The notes below the pieces were generated by a model that did not search any database, had not been told where the DNA came from, and saw nothing but the letters and a program-made list of their open reading frames with translations. From IMG/VR virus record IMGVR_UViG_3300014720_002243, positions 20,700 through 84,699 of that record: 64,000 nucleotides of DNA; one strand, written 5' to 3'. Position numbers and translations under genes: made by a program. Below, one piece after another: positions 35,601 to 42,373 of the stretch (positions are counted from its first letter, which is position 1; every line of letters begins with the position of its first letter). This DNA comes from a virus.

Positions 35601-35924
35601 ATGACCAAGTTCGCAATCATCGAAAACGCCAAGCGTCAAGCCCGTATGTGCTTTCTCGGTATCGCTATCCCGTGCGACAAGACCACTGTTGATGGTAGCG
35701 TGATTCGTTCCGAAAAGGTTTTGAAGTTCAACCGTAAGGCTCTGCGTCGAGCCAATAGCGTCAAGATGGAAAAGGTTGATCCCCGCGTTGTGGGGGGTGA
35801 TGATAGCATGATCGTAAAGGTTGGAAAGCCCGGCTCCCCCGAAAGGGTGGAAGCACTCGCTGCTCAATACTCTGCCGTAATGGCAGAAGGGATCGAAGTA
35901 TCCCCCTTTGGGTGGGATGGCTGA
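35601..35924 (+). CDS. hypothetical protein
   Basis: 107 residues. ATG at 35601 with AGAGGAAAA upstream. Rich in Lys, Arg and Val, no recognised domain; C-terminal half has an alpha/beta look. GC-richer codons than the left-half genes. Followed directly by repeat copy 2. Confidence 0.7.
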   Translation: MTKFAIIENAKRQARMCFLGIAIPCDKTTVDGSVIRSEKVLKFNRKALRRANSVKMEKVDPRVVGGDDSMIVKVGKPGSPERVEALAAQYSAVMAEGIEVSPFGWDG

Positions 35925-35926
35925 CG

Positions 35927-36006
35927 TAACCCGTTGAGACGCAAGGCTTTGCGTTCGACGGGGCCACAGAGGCTTGACGTAAACCCTTGCAAATCAACAA
36001 CATAGC
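35927..36006 (+). repeat. intergenic repeat element, copy 2 of 21
   Basis: CGCAAGGCTTTGCG, GGGGCC core and CGTAAACCCTTG; the fourth half-site is degenerate. Three bases after a stop codon. Confidence 0.8.
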
Positions 36007-36083
36007 AAATACCATGCCAAACAAAGGTAAAACCGTAAAAAGTTTTGTCAAAATCTCTTGACAGAAAAATCCAAAGATTTTGC

Positions 36084-36112
36084 TTGCAACCTAAAGAATC
36101 GCCCTGTATAAT
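36084..36112 (+). promoter_or_regulatory. promoter
   Basis: TTGCAA, 17 bases, TATAAT, followed at once by GTCGATAT. The CGATA motif is placed downstream of the -10. Confidence 0.8.
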
Positions 36113-36140
36113 GTCGATATAAGAAAAGAGGAGAAAAAAG

Positions 36141-36350
36141 ATGAACAGCAAAACGATTGCCAAAGAGTTGCAGAAGATGGGTTACACACTCAAGCGGACT
36201 TCCGATGTTGAAGCCCGATGGATGGTTCGCTCGGATGTGCTAACCTACCATTGGAACTTCAAGGACTTGAAGGGTGTGGAGCGTTTCATGGTTGACGAAC
36301 GGGCTATGTATCGGTATGCTAAGGCGAACGGTGCTACGCTTCGCAAGTAG
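36141..36350 (+). CDS. small protein, paralogue of 35346-35534
   Basis: 69 residues. AGAGGAG is eight bases before the ATG. Begins MNSKTIAKELQKMGYTLKR, matching the paralogues at 35346 and 55385. C-terminal part is Arg/Tyr-rich. Possibly RNA binding; no direct evidence. Confidence 0.7.
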   Translation: MNSKTIAKELQKMGYTLKRTSDVEARWMVRSDVLTYHWNFKDLKGVERFMVDERAMYRYAKANGATLRK

Positions 36351-36362
36351 AAAGGAAATGAT

Positions 36363-36545
36363 ATGATGTTTTCGGATTGCTGTGGTGTTCAGATTGTAGA
36401 CGATATTGCAGGATTGGAACTCTGCCCGCGTTGCTGGGAGCATTGTGAGGTTATCGTCGAAGATGAGGATATGGCCGCTGCTCGGGAAGAGATTGAAAAT
36501 ATGTCCGTCGAAGAGTATAATAGCCTTCCTCTCTATAAGGGCTGA
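36363..36545 (+). CDS. small Cys-containing acidic protein
   Basis: 60 residues. AAAGGAA lies seven bases before two consecutive ATGs. Two Cys clusters (CC, then CPRCWEHC) suggest a zinc ribbon. The C terminus is acidic (DEDMAAAREEIENMSVEE). Its stop is three bases before the next ATG. Could bind nucleic acid or a host protein. Confidence 0.65.
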   Translation: MMFSDCCGVQIVDDIAGLELCPRCWEHCEVIVEDEDMAAAREEIENMSVEEYNSLPLYKG

Positions 36546-36548
36546 ACA

Positions 36549-36758
36549 ATGCAAGTTTTCGATCATAGACTTTTGGTTGCTGTGCCTGCGAATAAGTGGA
36601 TCGGGGAATGGATTCAGCGTGACCCATCCCCCATATACAGAGGTACACTTGCTGCACAGTTGCGACTGATCCGCAAGAGGCACGGTACCCCCTATGCGAG
36701 GGAGTGGCGTGACCATATGGTGTGGCTTGGCAGTTATCCTCCCAAATATAAGTACTAA
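36549..36758 (+). CDS. small basic/aromatic hypothetical protein
   Basis: 69 residues, Arg/Trp-rich (AREWRDHMVWLGSYPP). An AAGGG ribosome-binding site lies nine bases upstream. Third gene of a three-gene cassette (36141-36758). Repeat copy 3 follows directly. Confidence 0.6.
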   Translation: MQVFDHRLLVAVPANKWIGEWIQRDPSPIYRGTLAAQLRLIRKRHGTPYAREWRDHMVWLGSYPPKYKY

Positions 36759-36760
36759 TC

Positions 36761-36840
36761 CTAAATCGTTGGCCCATAAGGCTTTGCGACTTGGGCCCTC
36801 GGCCTAGGTTGACGCAAACCCTTGGGAAACAATACGTTGC
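36761..36840 (+). repeat. intergenic repeat element, copy 3 of 21
   Basis: CTAAATCGTTGG, AAGGCTTTGCG, GGGCCC core, CGCAAACCCTTGGG; the fourth half-site is weak. Confidence 0.75.
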
Positions 36841-36893
36841 AGATTTTTTCGATTTGGCACGAAATTATATTTGAAATTTTCCAAAGATTTCGC

Positions 36894-36921
36894 TTGCAAT
36901 CTAAAGAAAACTCTGTATAAT
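36894..36921 (+). promoter_or_regulatory. promoter
   Basis: TTGCAA, 16 bases, TATAAT, then GTCGATAT downstream of the -10. Confidence 0.8.
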
Positions 36922-36960
36922 GTCGATATAAGAAGTAGGAAAGAAAAAGGAGACGATAAA

Positions 36961-37200
36961 ATGGTTACCTTGAGCACCCGAGACGAGTTGGTTGAGTTCC
37001 TGTATGGTGCGGACAGCACTTCTCCCGATACGTTGGTTGGGGTTGCCACCATCGGTGGAGAGTTGCTGGCTGAGGCTCTTACCCACGATCTGCGGGATGG
37101 CACCTTCCATATTGGGGATTTCTTCCCGATGGGTGATGAGGGTGAGGGAATCACCGTTGACCGTGATGGACGCATTCTGGAAGACTATCTGTACTATTGA
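36961..37200 (+). CDS. acidic hypothetical protein
   Basis: 79 residues. AAAAGGAG precedes the ATG at 36961. Rich in Asp, Gly and Glu (MGDEGEGITVDRDGRILED). No domain recognised. Its stop lies just before the next promoter. Confidence 0.7.
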   Translation: MVTLSTRDELVEFLYGADSTSPDTLVGVATIGGELLAEALTHDLRDGTFHIGDFFPMGDEGEGITVDRDGRILEDYLYY

Positions 37201-37206
37201 TCAGTA

Positions 37207-37234
37207 TTGACAGCATAAAAATCTGTAGTATAAT
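37207..37234 (+). promoter_or_regulatory. promoter
   Basis: TTGACA, 16 bases, TATAAT, no CGATA motif. Serves 37258-37668. Confidence 0.85.
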
Positions 37235-37257
37235 AGTAGAAAAGAAAGAGAGAAAAG

Positions 37258-37482
37258 ATGCAATCCTCGATGAGCGTAAACGGTTTTCTTGCTAGCCTTC
37301 CTAGGATCGTACAGAAGAAGGTGTGGAAGGTTACGGATAAGGATGGTACGGTTGTTCAGTATGTTGGTGCTACGGATAACCGAAAGACTACTGCACAAAA
37401 GTATATCGACACCAAGTATCCCGATAAGGTACTGGTATTGACATTTTCACATTTCAATGGTATGATTACACTTCCTCGCTAA
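37258..37482 (+). CDS. small basic hypothetical protein
   Basis: 74 residues, Lys/Val-rich. GAGAGAAAAG before the ATG. The pattern VWKVTDKDGTVVQYVGATDNRKTTA suggests beta strands. No family match. Confidence 0.65.
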   Translation: MQSSMSVNGFLASLPRIVQKKVWKVTDKDGTVVQYVGATDNRKTTAQKYIDTKYPDKVLVLTFSHFNGMITLPR

Positions 37483-37503
37483 CCCTTATGCAAGAAAGAA
37501 ATA

Positions 37504-37668
37504 ATGAATCCTCAAGCAATCAATGATTCTCGGCCTCTCGTGTGGACGGTTTCGGAGAATGTTCCCGATACTTACTGCCTGTATATTGATGGTATTCTTA
37601 TGCACGAAAACCTCTCGTTCGAGGAGTTTTACCCCCTGTATAAGGGGTATATTTCTAATAAGACGTAA
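37504..37668 (+). CDS. small hypothetical protein
   Basis: 54 residues, 21 bases after the previous stop, probably co-transcribed. A weak AAGAAAGAA site precedes the ATG. The sequence ends FEEFYPLYKGYISNKT and is followed by repeat copy 4. Confidence 0.55.
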   Translation: MNPQAINDSRPLVWTVSENVPDTYCLYIDGILMHENLSFEEFYPLYKGYISNKT

Positions 37669-37672
37669 AACA

Positions 37673-37745
37673 TGAAGCCACAAGGGTTTACAACACTTGT
37701 GAGTATAGAGGGACGATGTAAAGCCTTGTGCGACATAGACTTAGG
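37673..37745 (+). repeat. intergenic repeat element, copy 4 of 21
   Basis: GAAGCCACAAGGGTTTAC, then TGTAAAGCCTTG and AGACTTAGG. The left half-site is shortened. Confidence 0.75.
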
Positions 37746-37856
37746 AATTGTGCTCTTTTGGCATGGCTTTTGCTCTAGCATACTCTGTGCCAAACAGCGT
37801 CAAAATGAGAAAAAGTTTTGTCAAAATCTCTTGACATAAAAAATCCAAAAAATCTC

Positions 37857-37884
37857 TTGACTTTCAAGTTTTAGCCTGTATAAT
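37857..37884 (+). promoter_or_regulatory. promoter
   Basis: TTGACT, 16 bases, TATAAT, followed by GTCGATAATAG downstream of the -10. Confidence 0.75.
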
Positions 37885-37922
37885 GTCGATAATAGAAGAG
37901 AGAGAAAGAAAGAGAGAACTAA

Positions 37923-38177
37923 ATGCTTCGCAAGATTCCAAAGACTGAAACGATTCGCAAGAGTATCCGCCGGTATGCGTATATTGCTGGCTTTACGCTC
38001 CATCCCCATAGCGTTGGGTCTATTCCTTCTGGTGTTCCCGGTACGTATAGTCTTTTCGATATCAAGATGGGCTACTATACTCATCGTAGTATTCCGATGG
38101 ATACGGTCGTTCGCGTTATAGTAGACGAACTGTATGCTATAAAGTATCGACTCGGCCCCTCTCTTGTGAGGGGTTGA
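37923..38177 (+). CDS. small hypothetical protein
   Basis: 84 residues, basic start (MLRKIPKTETIRKSIRRYAY), then beta-like sequence with Gly and Pro. Only an AGAGAGAAC site precedes it. The 3' end overlaps the next promoter. Confidence 0.6.
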   Translation: MLRKIPKTETIRKSIRRYAYIAGFTLHPHSVGSIPSGVPGTYSLFDIKMGYYTHRSIPMDTVVRVIVDELYAIKYRLGPSLVRG

Positions 38178-38201
38178 CAAGGTAAAATAGTTTAGTATAA
38201 T
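38174..38201 (+). promoter_or_regulatory. promoter
   Basis: TTGACA, 16 bases, TATAAT, no CGATA motif. Overlaps the previous stop by one codon. Confidence 0.8.
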
Positions 38202-38229
38202 ACCTAAATCAAGAAAGAAAGAGATAAAA

Positions 38230-38406
38230 ATGAGTTGCCCTGACCCGCTTTATGATTACGAGGATTGGAACGACGAGGATTCGTCCGACGATGGATATGA
38301 TGCCATGAAGGATAACTATCTCACTAATGGTGGGTATGGTTACAATGAGCGTACCCGGCGTGAGGATCAAGAATGGGCCGATGAGTGCCGCCGTAATAAG
38401 TGGTGA
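38230..38406 (+). CDS. small acidic protein, paralogue of 40814-41173
   Basis: 58 residues. Begins MSCPDPLYDYEDWNDED, matching MSHPDPLYDP of the gene at 40814, so the two share an N-terminal module. Asp/Glu-rich first half, then Arg-rich (ERTRREDQEW). An AAGAAAGAAAGAG tract precedes the ATG. Confidence 0.65.
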   Translation: MSCPDPLYDYEDWNDEDSSDDGYDAMKDNYLTNGGYGYNERTRREDQEWADECRRNKW

Positions 38407-38412
38407 ATCACA

Positions 38413-38482
38413 TCTCTATGCTCGACAAGGCTTTGCATCGAGCAGCCCCGGCCACGCTTGACGTAAACCCTTGTGGCATAAG
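38413..38482 (+). repeat. intergenic repeat element, copy 5 of 21
   Basis: CAAGGCTTTGCATCGAGC, GGCC core, CGTAAACCCTTGTGG; the right arm of the second hairpin is degenerate. Confidence 0.75.
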
Positions 38483-38498
38483 AAAAAAGATTTTTTGC

Positions 38499-38527
38499 TT
38501 GACAACCTAAAGACTGGCCTGTAAAAT
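38499..38527 (+). promoter_or_regulatory. promoter
   Basis: TTGACA, 17 bases, TAAAAT, followed by ACCGATAT downstream of the -10. Confidence 0.8.
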
Positions 38528-38559
38528 ACCGATATAAGAGAAAGAGAAAGGAACCCAAA

Positions 38560-38787
38560 ATGAAACTTTCCGGAATGTTGGTTGAGAATCGTCGGCCTGT
38601 TTATTCGTATTCTTGGCTTTGCGAAAAGATGGCTGATCGTTCGCGTGTTTTGCTCAAAACTGGAGACGGAAAAAACCATTTTGGTCTAATCAATGGTATC
38701 CGTCCCGAGGATGGTAGCGGTCGATGCTGGCTGGTGACTCTCACCGAAAACGGAAAGAATGAAACGGTTTTTATGAGAACCTCTTGA
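38560..38787 (+). CDS. hypothetical protein
   Basis: 75 residues, AAAGGAA nine bases before the ATG. Beta-rich with GKNHFGLINGIRPEDG. No known domain. Its 3' end runs into the next promoter. Confidence 0.65.
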   Translation: MKLSGMLVENRRPVYSYSWLCEKMADRSRVLLKTGDGKNHFGLINGIRPEDGSGRCWLVTLTENGKNETVFMRTS

Positions 38788-38812
38788 TTTTCTAAAGTGT
38801 AGACTGTAGAAT
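38784..38812 (+). promoter_or_regulatory. promoter
   Basis: TTGATT, 17 bases, TAGAAT, then ACCGATAA downstream of the -10. Confidence 0.65.
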
Positions 38813-38839
38813 ACCGATAACACTAGAAAAGGAAATAGA

Positions 38840-39151
38840 ATGACTCACAGCGAAGCGATTAGCATGGTTCATGGTAAGCGTAATGCGAAGCGACGTAAGG
38901 TTGGAAATAACACCTACGCTGAAATCCTGCATGATAATAGTGTAGGGATTATGCTTCACAGCACCTATGTTGTGAAGATTCATCCGGACGATACATACAC
39001 CCTGCAAACAGGGGGATGGCAAACGGTAACGACCAAGGATAGAATCAATCAATATAGTCCGGTTCGCGTGTATCAGCGAAAGTATGAGTGGTTTGTAAAG
39101 ATACACGGAAAGGAATACCCCTTTATGGAGGGGATGGTAGTGGGAGGTTGA
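38840..39151 (+). CDS. conserved phage protein of unknown function
   Basis: 103 residues. AAAAGGAA precedes the ATG. Contains NNTYAEILHDNSVGIMLHST and GGWQTVTTKDRINQ. I remember this pattern, an NTY strand followed by a GGWxTxTTxxRIN strand, from many phage and environmental mini-proteins of unknown function. Beta-rich, ends in FMEGMVVGG. Confidence 0.65.
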   Translation: MTHSEAISMVHGKRNAKRRKVGNNTYAEILHDNSVGIMLHSTYVVKIHPDDTYTLQTGGWQTVTTKDRINQYSPVRVYQRKYEWFVKIHGKEYPFMEGMVVGG

Positions 39152-39232
39152 CGTAAACCACGGTGCCGCAAGGATTTGCGGAAACTGTGGCCGGACTCAT
39201 TTTTCATAAAGCCTTATCGTGTAAGGTTTTAG
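39152..39232 (+). repeat. intergenic repeat element, copy 6 of 21
   Basis: CGTAAACCACGG, GCAAGGATTTGCGG, GTGGCC core, CATAAAGCCTTA, GTAAGGTTTTAGG. Confidence 0.8.
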
Positions 39233-39253
39233 GATTTTCTTCAGTTTTGGCTA

Positions 39254-39282
39254 TTGACAAGCCGATAATATCTTTGTAGAAT
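39254..39282 (+). promoter_or_regulatory. promoter with spacer CGATAA motif
   Basis: TTGACA, 17 bases, TAGAAT; the spacer begins AGCCGATAATA. Confidence 0.85.
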
Positions 39283-39302
39283 GATCCCATAAGGAGAAAA
39301 CG

Positions 39303-39596
39303 ATGCTTGCAACCAAAAGAGACATGGCCGAGCGGATCGCTGAGAAGGTTGGTGTTACTGGAGCCCAAGCCAAGGAGATTGTACAGGCAACTCTTGATGA
39401 TTTGGTGTTGACTCTTGCCAGTACGGGCAGAATCGAACTGAGGAACTTTGGTGTTTTTACGGTGAAAGTTCGGGCCGCTCGTAAGGCTAGGAATCCTCGC
39501 AGTGGTGCAACCGTTATGATTGGCGAGCGTCGTACCGTTAAGTTCAAGCCAGGAAAGGCTATGGAACAGGCTGTACAGAATCCTCTCCCCTCTTGA
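39303..39596 (+). CDS. HU/IHF-family DNA-binding protein
   Basis: 97 residues. AAGGAG eight bases before the ATG. Residues 1-45 are the dimerising helices; GRIELRNFGVFTVKVRAARKARNPRSG is the HU beta-arm with the conserved Arg-Asn-Pro tip. The close-packed RAARKARNPRTG-like arm resembles planctomycete HU proteins as I remember them. Condenses or bends phage DNA. Not flanked by related genes. Confidence 0.9.
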   Translation: MLATKRDMAERIAEKVGVTGAQAKEIVQATLDDLVLTLASTGRIELRNFGVFTVKVRAARKARNPRSGATVMIGERRTVKFKPGKAMEQAVQNPLPS

Positions 39597-39610
39597 GGGG
39601 GAGCCTCTAC

Positions 39611-39690
39611 ATAAATCCAATAGACACAAGGGTTTATGCTAGGTGGCTTCGGGAGCCAAAATCGTAAAGCCTTGTGTGCATTGAACTTAG
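39611..39690 (+). repeat. intergenic repeat element, copy 7 of 21
   Basis: ATAAATCCAATAG, CACAAGGGTTTATG, GGCTTCGGGAGCC hairpin in the core, CGTAAAGCCTTG, GAACTTAG then a T run. Confidence 0.85.
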
Positions 39691-39709
39691 ATTTTTTTAA
39701 AGAATACGC

Positions 39710-39738
39710 TTGACAAATGACGATAATAGATGTAGAAT
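39710..39738 (+). promoter_or_regulatory. promoter with spacer CGATAA motif
   Basis: TTGACA, 17 bases, TAGAAT; spacer carries ACGATAATA. Confidence 0.85.
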
Positions 39739-39764
39739 GGATCAGAAACCTATTGGAGAGTAAA

Positions 39765-39956
39765 ATGGAAACCTTGTTTGTTCCTGTTCGTCATGATGTT
39801 GTTTCTTTCGCCTATAAGGGTAAGTCCTATACCGGGGAAGTTCGTAGAGTTTATGAAAAGCCCAAGGGTCATCTGATGATCGTGAAGATTGCGGAAGGTA
39901 AGTATCGCTCCTGCTATCTGGAAAACTGCGAAAACTTTTCATTCATTAATAAGTGA
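39765..39956 (+). CDS. hypothetical protein
   Basis: 63 residues from the ATG at 39765 with TTGGAGAG upstream. A longer in-frame start would overlap the promoter. Beta-like (SFAYKGKSYTGEVRRVY). No family match. Confidence 0.65.
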   Translation: METLFVPVRHDVVSFAYKGKSYTGEVRRVYEKPKGHLMIVKIAEGKYRSCYLENCENFSFINK

Positions 39957-39962
39957 GGAAAA

Positions 39963-40181
39963 ATGTCTACAATCTCTGTCTGGTTGGCTGGGGTTTCTGT
40001 AGTTTTTCTTGTAGGAGGCTTTGCCTGTTGGGCTATTGAGTCTTGTAAGAATAACTGGAGAAATAGAATCACAGTAGAGGATCTGGAAGAACTTGGTCGA
40101 TTATTTGAGCAGGAAGGCTCTTTCATTGGTTTTAATGATCGTGGGGAAAAGTTTTTAGTTGGTTTCACAAAGGATAAATAA
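39963..40181 (+). CDS. small membrane-anchored protein
   Basis: 72 residues. GAGGAAAA precedes the ATG. Residues 4-27 form one hydrophobic helix (VWLAGVSVVFLVGGFACWAI). The rest is charged, with IGFNDRGEKFLVGF. Six bases after the previous gene; followed by two more tiny membrane genes. Confidence 0.65.
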   Translation: MSTISVWLAGVSVVFLVGGFACWAIESCKNNWRNRITVEDLEELGRLFEQEGSFIGFNDRGEKFLVGFTKDK

Positions 40182-40195
40182 ACAAAGGAAAAAGG

Positions 40196-40303
40196 ATGTT
40201 CGGTATTAATATAGACTGGATGTGGATGGGTGTGGGATTTATTGTGGGTATTGGTTGTTCTTGGGCTGTTTGCGATCTTGTTTTTCCGATAAAGAGGCAA
40301 TAA
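40196..40303 (+). CDS. tiny membrane protein
   Basis: 35 residues, almost entirely hydrophobic (WMWMGVGFIVGIGCSWAV), one TM helix. AAAGGAAAAAGG upstream. Overlaps the next start by one base (TAATG). Confidence 0.55.
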   Translation: MFGINIDWMWMGVGFIVGIGCSWAVCDLVFPIKRQ

Positions 40304-40380
40304 TGAATCTTTACGATAAGATTATCTTGTCGAGTTCTTTTATCCTTGGCTGTGTGGTGAGCTGGATTATTAATCACTAA
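40303..40380 (+). CDS. tiny membrane protein
   Basis: 25 residues, one TM helix (IILSSSFILGCVVSWII). Start overlaps the previous stop. Third in a run of membrane mini-genes. Confidence 0.45.
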   Translation: MNLYDKIILSSSFILGCVVSWIINH

Positions 40381-40381
40381 A

Positions 40382-40462
40382 CATAAGTCCTTGTCTAGCA
40401 AAGATTTGCGGCAAGGCTATGCGGCCACGAAAATCATAAACCGTTGCCAATAAAAGACTTAG
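40382..40462 (+). repeat. intergenic repeat element, copy 8 of 21
   Basis: ATAAGTCCTTG, GCAAAGATTTGCGG, GCGGCC core, CATAAACCGTTG, AAGACTTAGG. Confidence 0.8.
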
Positions 40463-40491
40463 GCAAAATCCGATTTTTTCAAGAACCCCTC

Positions 40492-40519
40492 TTGCATTAG
40501 CCGATAATGACTGTATAAT
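40492..40519 (+). promoter_or_regulatory. promoter with spacer CGATAA motif
   Basis: TTGCAT, 16 bases, TATAAT; spacer begins TAGCCGATAAT. Confidence 0.8.
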
Positions 40520-40541
40520 CGGTGCAACACTAGGGAGAAAA

Positions 40542-40730
40542 ATGATGAGCATCTTCGAAGATACAGATACGATCAACGCTATCCTCTCCGATCTTGCGGA
40601 GCGTGAGATTCTTGAACCTATGGCTGAACCGATTGACGATCCCGACTGTCATCCTCTGGATTGGGCGGAAGTTGTTGGGGTTGCCGATGAGATTTTCGAT
40701 GAAATCTACCCAGAATCAAACAGGAGTTGA
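40542..40730 (+). CDS. small acidic hypothetical protein
   Basis: 62 residues, strongly acidic (ILEPMAEPIDDPDCHPLDWAE). GGGAG before the ATG. Its 3' end overlaps the next promoter. Role unknown. Confidence 0.65.
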   Translation: MMSIFEDTDTINAILSDLAEREILEPMAEPIDDPDCHPLDWAEVVGVADEIFDEIYPESNRS

Positions 40731-40755
40731 CAAATAAAATGTTGAACGGTATACT
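40727..40755 (+). promoter_or_regulatory. promoter
   Basis: TTGACA, 17 bases, TATACT; drives 40814-41173. Confidence 0.75.
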
Positions 40756-40813
40756 CTTTATTGTCGGATATATCGGTTTGTTCTATATCGCTGTAACCTT
40801 GAAGGACTGAAAG

Positions 40814-41173
40814 ATGAGCCATCCTGACCCGTTGTATGATCCCGAAAACTCTTATGAGGATGATGATATGGACGCAAACTATGACGATTACAATGATTTC
40901 CATGATGGCGTTGATGGTGATGATCGTACTAATGAGTATTGGCCCAACCTAACTACCGGCGGTGATGACGATGAGGATGGCTGGAATGAATTTGATAGTT
41001 GGGATGAGGATTATGATGATAGTATGGACGGCGACCATGATAGCGGTATGGCTTCTGCAGGATGGGGAACCGACGAGGATTACGGTTATTACGGGGACGA
41101 TGTAGAAGATTTTCATACAGATGAGGCTGTGGGTTTTGTAGATTACGACGAAGACGGCCCATATTACGATTGA
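40814..41173 (+). CDS. highly acidic Asp/Tyr-rich protein
   Basis: 119 residues, mostly Asp, Glu, Tyr and Gly (EDDDMDANYDDYNDFHD). Starts MSHPDPLYDPENS, as the protein at 38230. AAGGA eight bases before the ATG. No positive patch and no domain recognised. The composition resembles DNA-mimic or charge-shield proteins, for example anti-restriction proteins, but this is speculation. Confidence 0.75.
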   Translation: MSHPDPLYDPENSYEDDDMDANYDDYNDFHDGVDGDDRTNEYWPNLTTGGDDDEDGWNEFDSWDEDYDDSMDGDHDSGMASAGWGTDEDYGYYGDDVEDFHTDEAVGFVDYDEDGPYYD

Positions 41174-41175
41174 AC

Positions 41176-41254
41176 CTAAAGCCTTATCGCACAATGGTTT
41201 GCGATTAGGCTCTCCGAGAGCATATGTCTTAAACCCTTGTGAGGCAACGCTTTA
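41176..41254 (+). repeat. intergenic repeat element, copy 9 of 21
   Basis: CTAAAGCCTTATCG, AATGGTTTGCGAT, core with CTCTCCGAGAG, TTAAACCCTTG, CGCTTTAG. Confidence 0.8.
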
Positions 41255-41274
41255 GAAAAAATAAAGATTTGCTA

Positions 41275-41302
41275 TTGCAAAAGCCGATTATAGTGGTAGG
41301 AT
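41275..41302 (+). promoter_or_regulatory. promoter; leaderless start
   Basis: TTGCAA, 16 bases, TAGGAT; spacer has AGCCGATTATA. Six bases separate the -10 from the ATG at 41309. Confidence 0.75.
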
Positions 41303-41308
41303 ACGAGT

Positions 41309-41488
41309 ATGAGCAAGCGAAACAGCAAAAAGACGATCACGATTAGCCTGAATCTAAAAAAGGTTTGGGAGGTTCCTCGCGGACATTGTGAACATATTAG
41401 TGGTACCGGTGTCCACGATAATAGGGCTAGGCGTGAGCGTACCCGTGGTACTGCTAACCGTAAGGCTTTTAGAGACTATGAGGACTGA
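41309..41488 (+). CDS. small basic protein, leaderless transcript
   Basis: 59 residues, Arg/Lys-rich (MSKRNSKKTITISLNLKKV and RARRERTRGTANRK). The -10 ends six bases before the ATG, so the mRNA should begin at the AUG. The frame continues after the TGA with VSANPKGLTRVAVVSE, matching the conserved micro-peptide repeat. Readthrough is possible but not shown. Confidence 0.6.
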   Translation: MSKRNSKKTITISLNLKKVWEVPRGHCEHISGTGVHDNRARRERTRGTANRKAFRDYED

Positions 41489-41537
41489 GTCTCTGCTAAT
41501 CCTAAAGGATTGACTAGAGTGGCTGTAGTCAGCGAGA
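41489..41537 (+). repeat. conserved 45-base motif, copy a
   Basis: CTAATCCT..GGATTG..GTGGCTGTAGTCAGCGAG. Read in frame, VSANPKGLTRVAVVSE. The RNA could also fold, with AATCC/GGATT and GCTG/CAGC. Confidence 0.75.
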
Positions 41538-41573
41538 ATTTCTTGTATAGACATTATCAACATAAAGGATAAA

Positions 41574-41744
41574 ATGCTAAAATCTTCTAATGTTTTGATT
41601 TCTTTGTCTGAGATCGAAGTTTGTTTGATTATTGCTGGTTTGTATACTGTAAAGGGTAAACAGGCTGATGAATCTTATAAGATTTTTGTCCAACAACTAA
41701 TCGACAAGGTATCGAAGACTCAACCGGAAACATCGATTTGCTAG
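41574..41744 (+). CDS. hypothetical protein
   Basis: 56 residues. AAAGGAT precedes the ATG. Contains hydrophobic LSEIEVCLIIAGLYTV, then charged. Its stop overlaps the next promoter. Confidence 0.6.
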   Translation: MLKSSNVLISLSEIEVCLIIAGLYTVKGKQADESYKIFVQQLIDKVSKTQPETSIC

Positions 41745-41773
41745 TTGACAAACTCTTACAAGAAAGGTAGAAT
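41745..41773 (+). promoter_or_regulatory. promoter; leaderless start
   Basis: TTGACA, 17 bases, TAGAAT. Six bases from the -10 to the ATG at 41780. Confidence 0.8.
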
Positions 41774-41779
41774 GTTGCT

Positions 41780-42079
41780 ATGACTGGTATGACGCTTAAG
41801 GATTGGATTAACGCTTATATTCCAAAAGGAAAGACTGAGGATAATATGGTAAAAGTGGTGGTTACGCAAACTGATACGTTCTGTGGTGAGCCTAACTATG
41901 GCTGGGCTAACCGATATGAGTTTATTATTCACAAACAGGCATCTCAGCGTAATGTGGTGCGTAAGGCTAAGGCTTTGGCCGGAATGACTGGTGTTAAGGC
42001 CGATACCTACGATTATGGTGATGGTTATACTGTAAAGCCTCGTGGATATAATCAGGTTATTTTTGTGGATTTTGAATAA
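41780..42079 (+). CDS. hypothetical protein, leaderless transcript
   Basis: 99 residues. No ribosome-binding site fits, and the start codon lies at the expected transcription start. Contains NYGWANRYEFIIHKQASQRNVVRKAKALAG. Alpha/beta-like. Overlaps the next gene by one base (TAATG). Confidence 0.65.
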   Translation: MTGMTLKDWINAYIPKGKTEDNMVKVVVTQTDTFCGEPNYGWANRYEFIIHKQASQRNVVRKAKALAGMTGVKADTYDYGDGYTVKPRGYNQVIFVDFE

Positions 42080-42213
42080 TGAAACTTTTTAAAAAGAAAA
42101 ACCCATATGAAAAAGCTAGAGAAAGAATGGAGCGTGAAACAGCTAGGGCTCTTGCTCATGTTCAGAATCTAGAAAAAATGTATCAAGAAATGAAAAAGAA
42201 GCATAAGACGTAA
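42079..42213 (+). CDS. small Lys/Glu-rich coiled-coil protein
   Basis: 44 residues, strongly helical with heptads (EKARERMERETARALAHVQNLEKMYQEM). Coupled to the previous gene by TAATG. Possible RNA or protein oligomeriser. Confidence 0.55.
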   Translation: MKLFKKKNPYEKARERMERETARALAHVQNLEKMYQEMKKKHKT

Positions 42214-42291
42214 CCTCTTGATAATCAAGGCTTTGCAAAAAGCCTCATCAATAGAAGAACTCATAAACCATTGTCCAGAAAGGACTTAAAG
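42214..42291 (+). repeat. intergenic repeat element, copy 10 of 21
   Basis: CAAGGCTTTGC, CATAAACCATTG, AAAGGACTTAAAG; the first half-site is degenerate. Confidence 0.75.
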
Positions 42292-42319
42292 ATTTTTGAA
42301 AAATCACTACAGAGACCCC

Positions 42320-42348
42320 TTGACAGATACCGATAAAGATAGTAGAAT
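42320..42348 (+). promoter_or_regulatory. promoter with spacer CGATAA motif
   Basis: TTGACA, 17 bases, TAGAAT; spacer GATACCGATAAA. Confidence 0.85.
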
Positions 42349-42373
42349 ACGACAACAACAGGAAAGGAAGTTT

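Noticed and set aside
36240-36716. 158-residue minus-strand frame
   Set aside because: It overlaps three well-supported plus-strand genes and is a shadow.
40739-40810. 23-residue membrane-like ORF
   Set aside because: It lies across the promoter of 40814-41173 and would not be on that transcript; only a weakly spaced ribosome-binding site.
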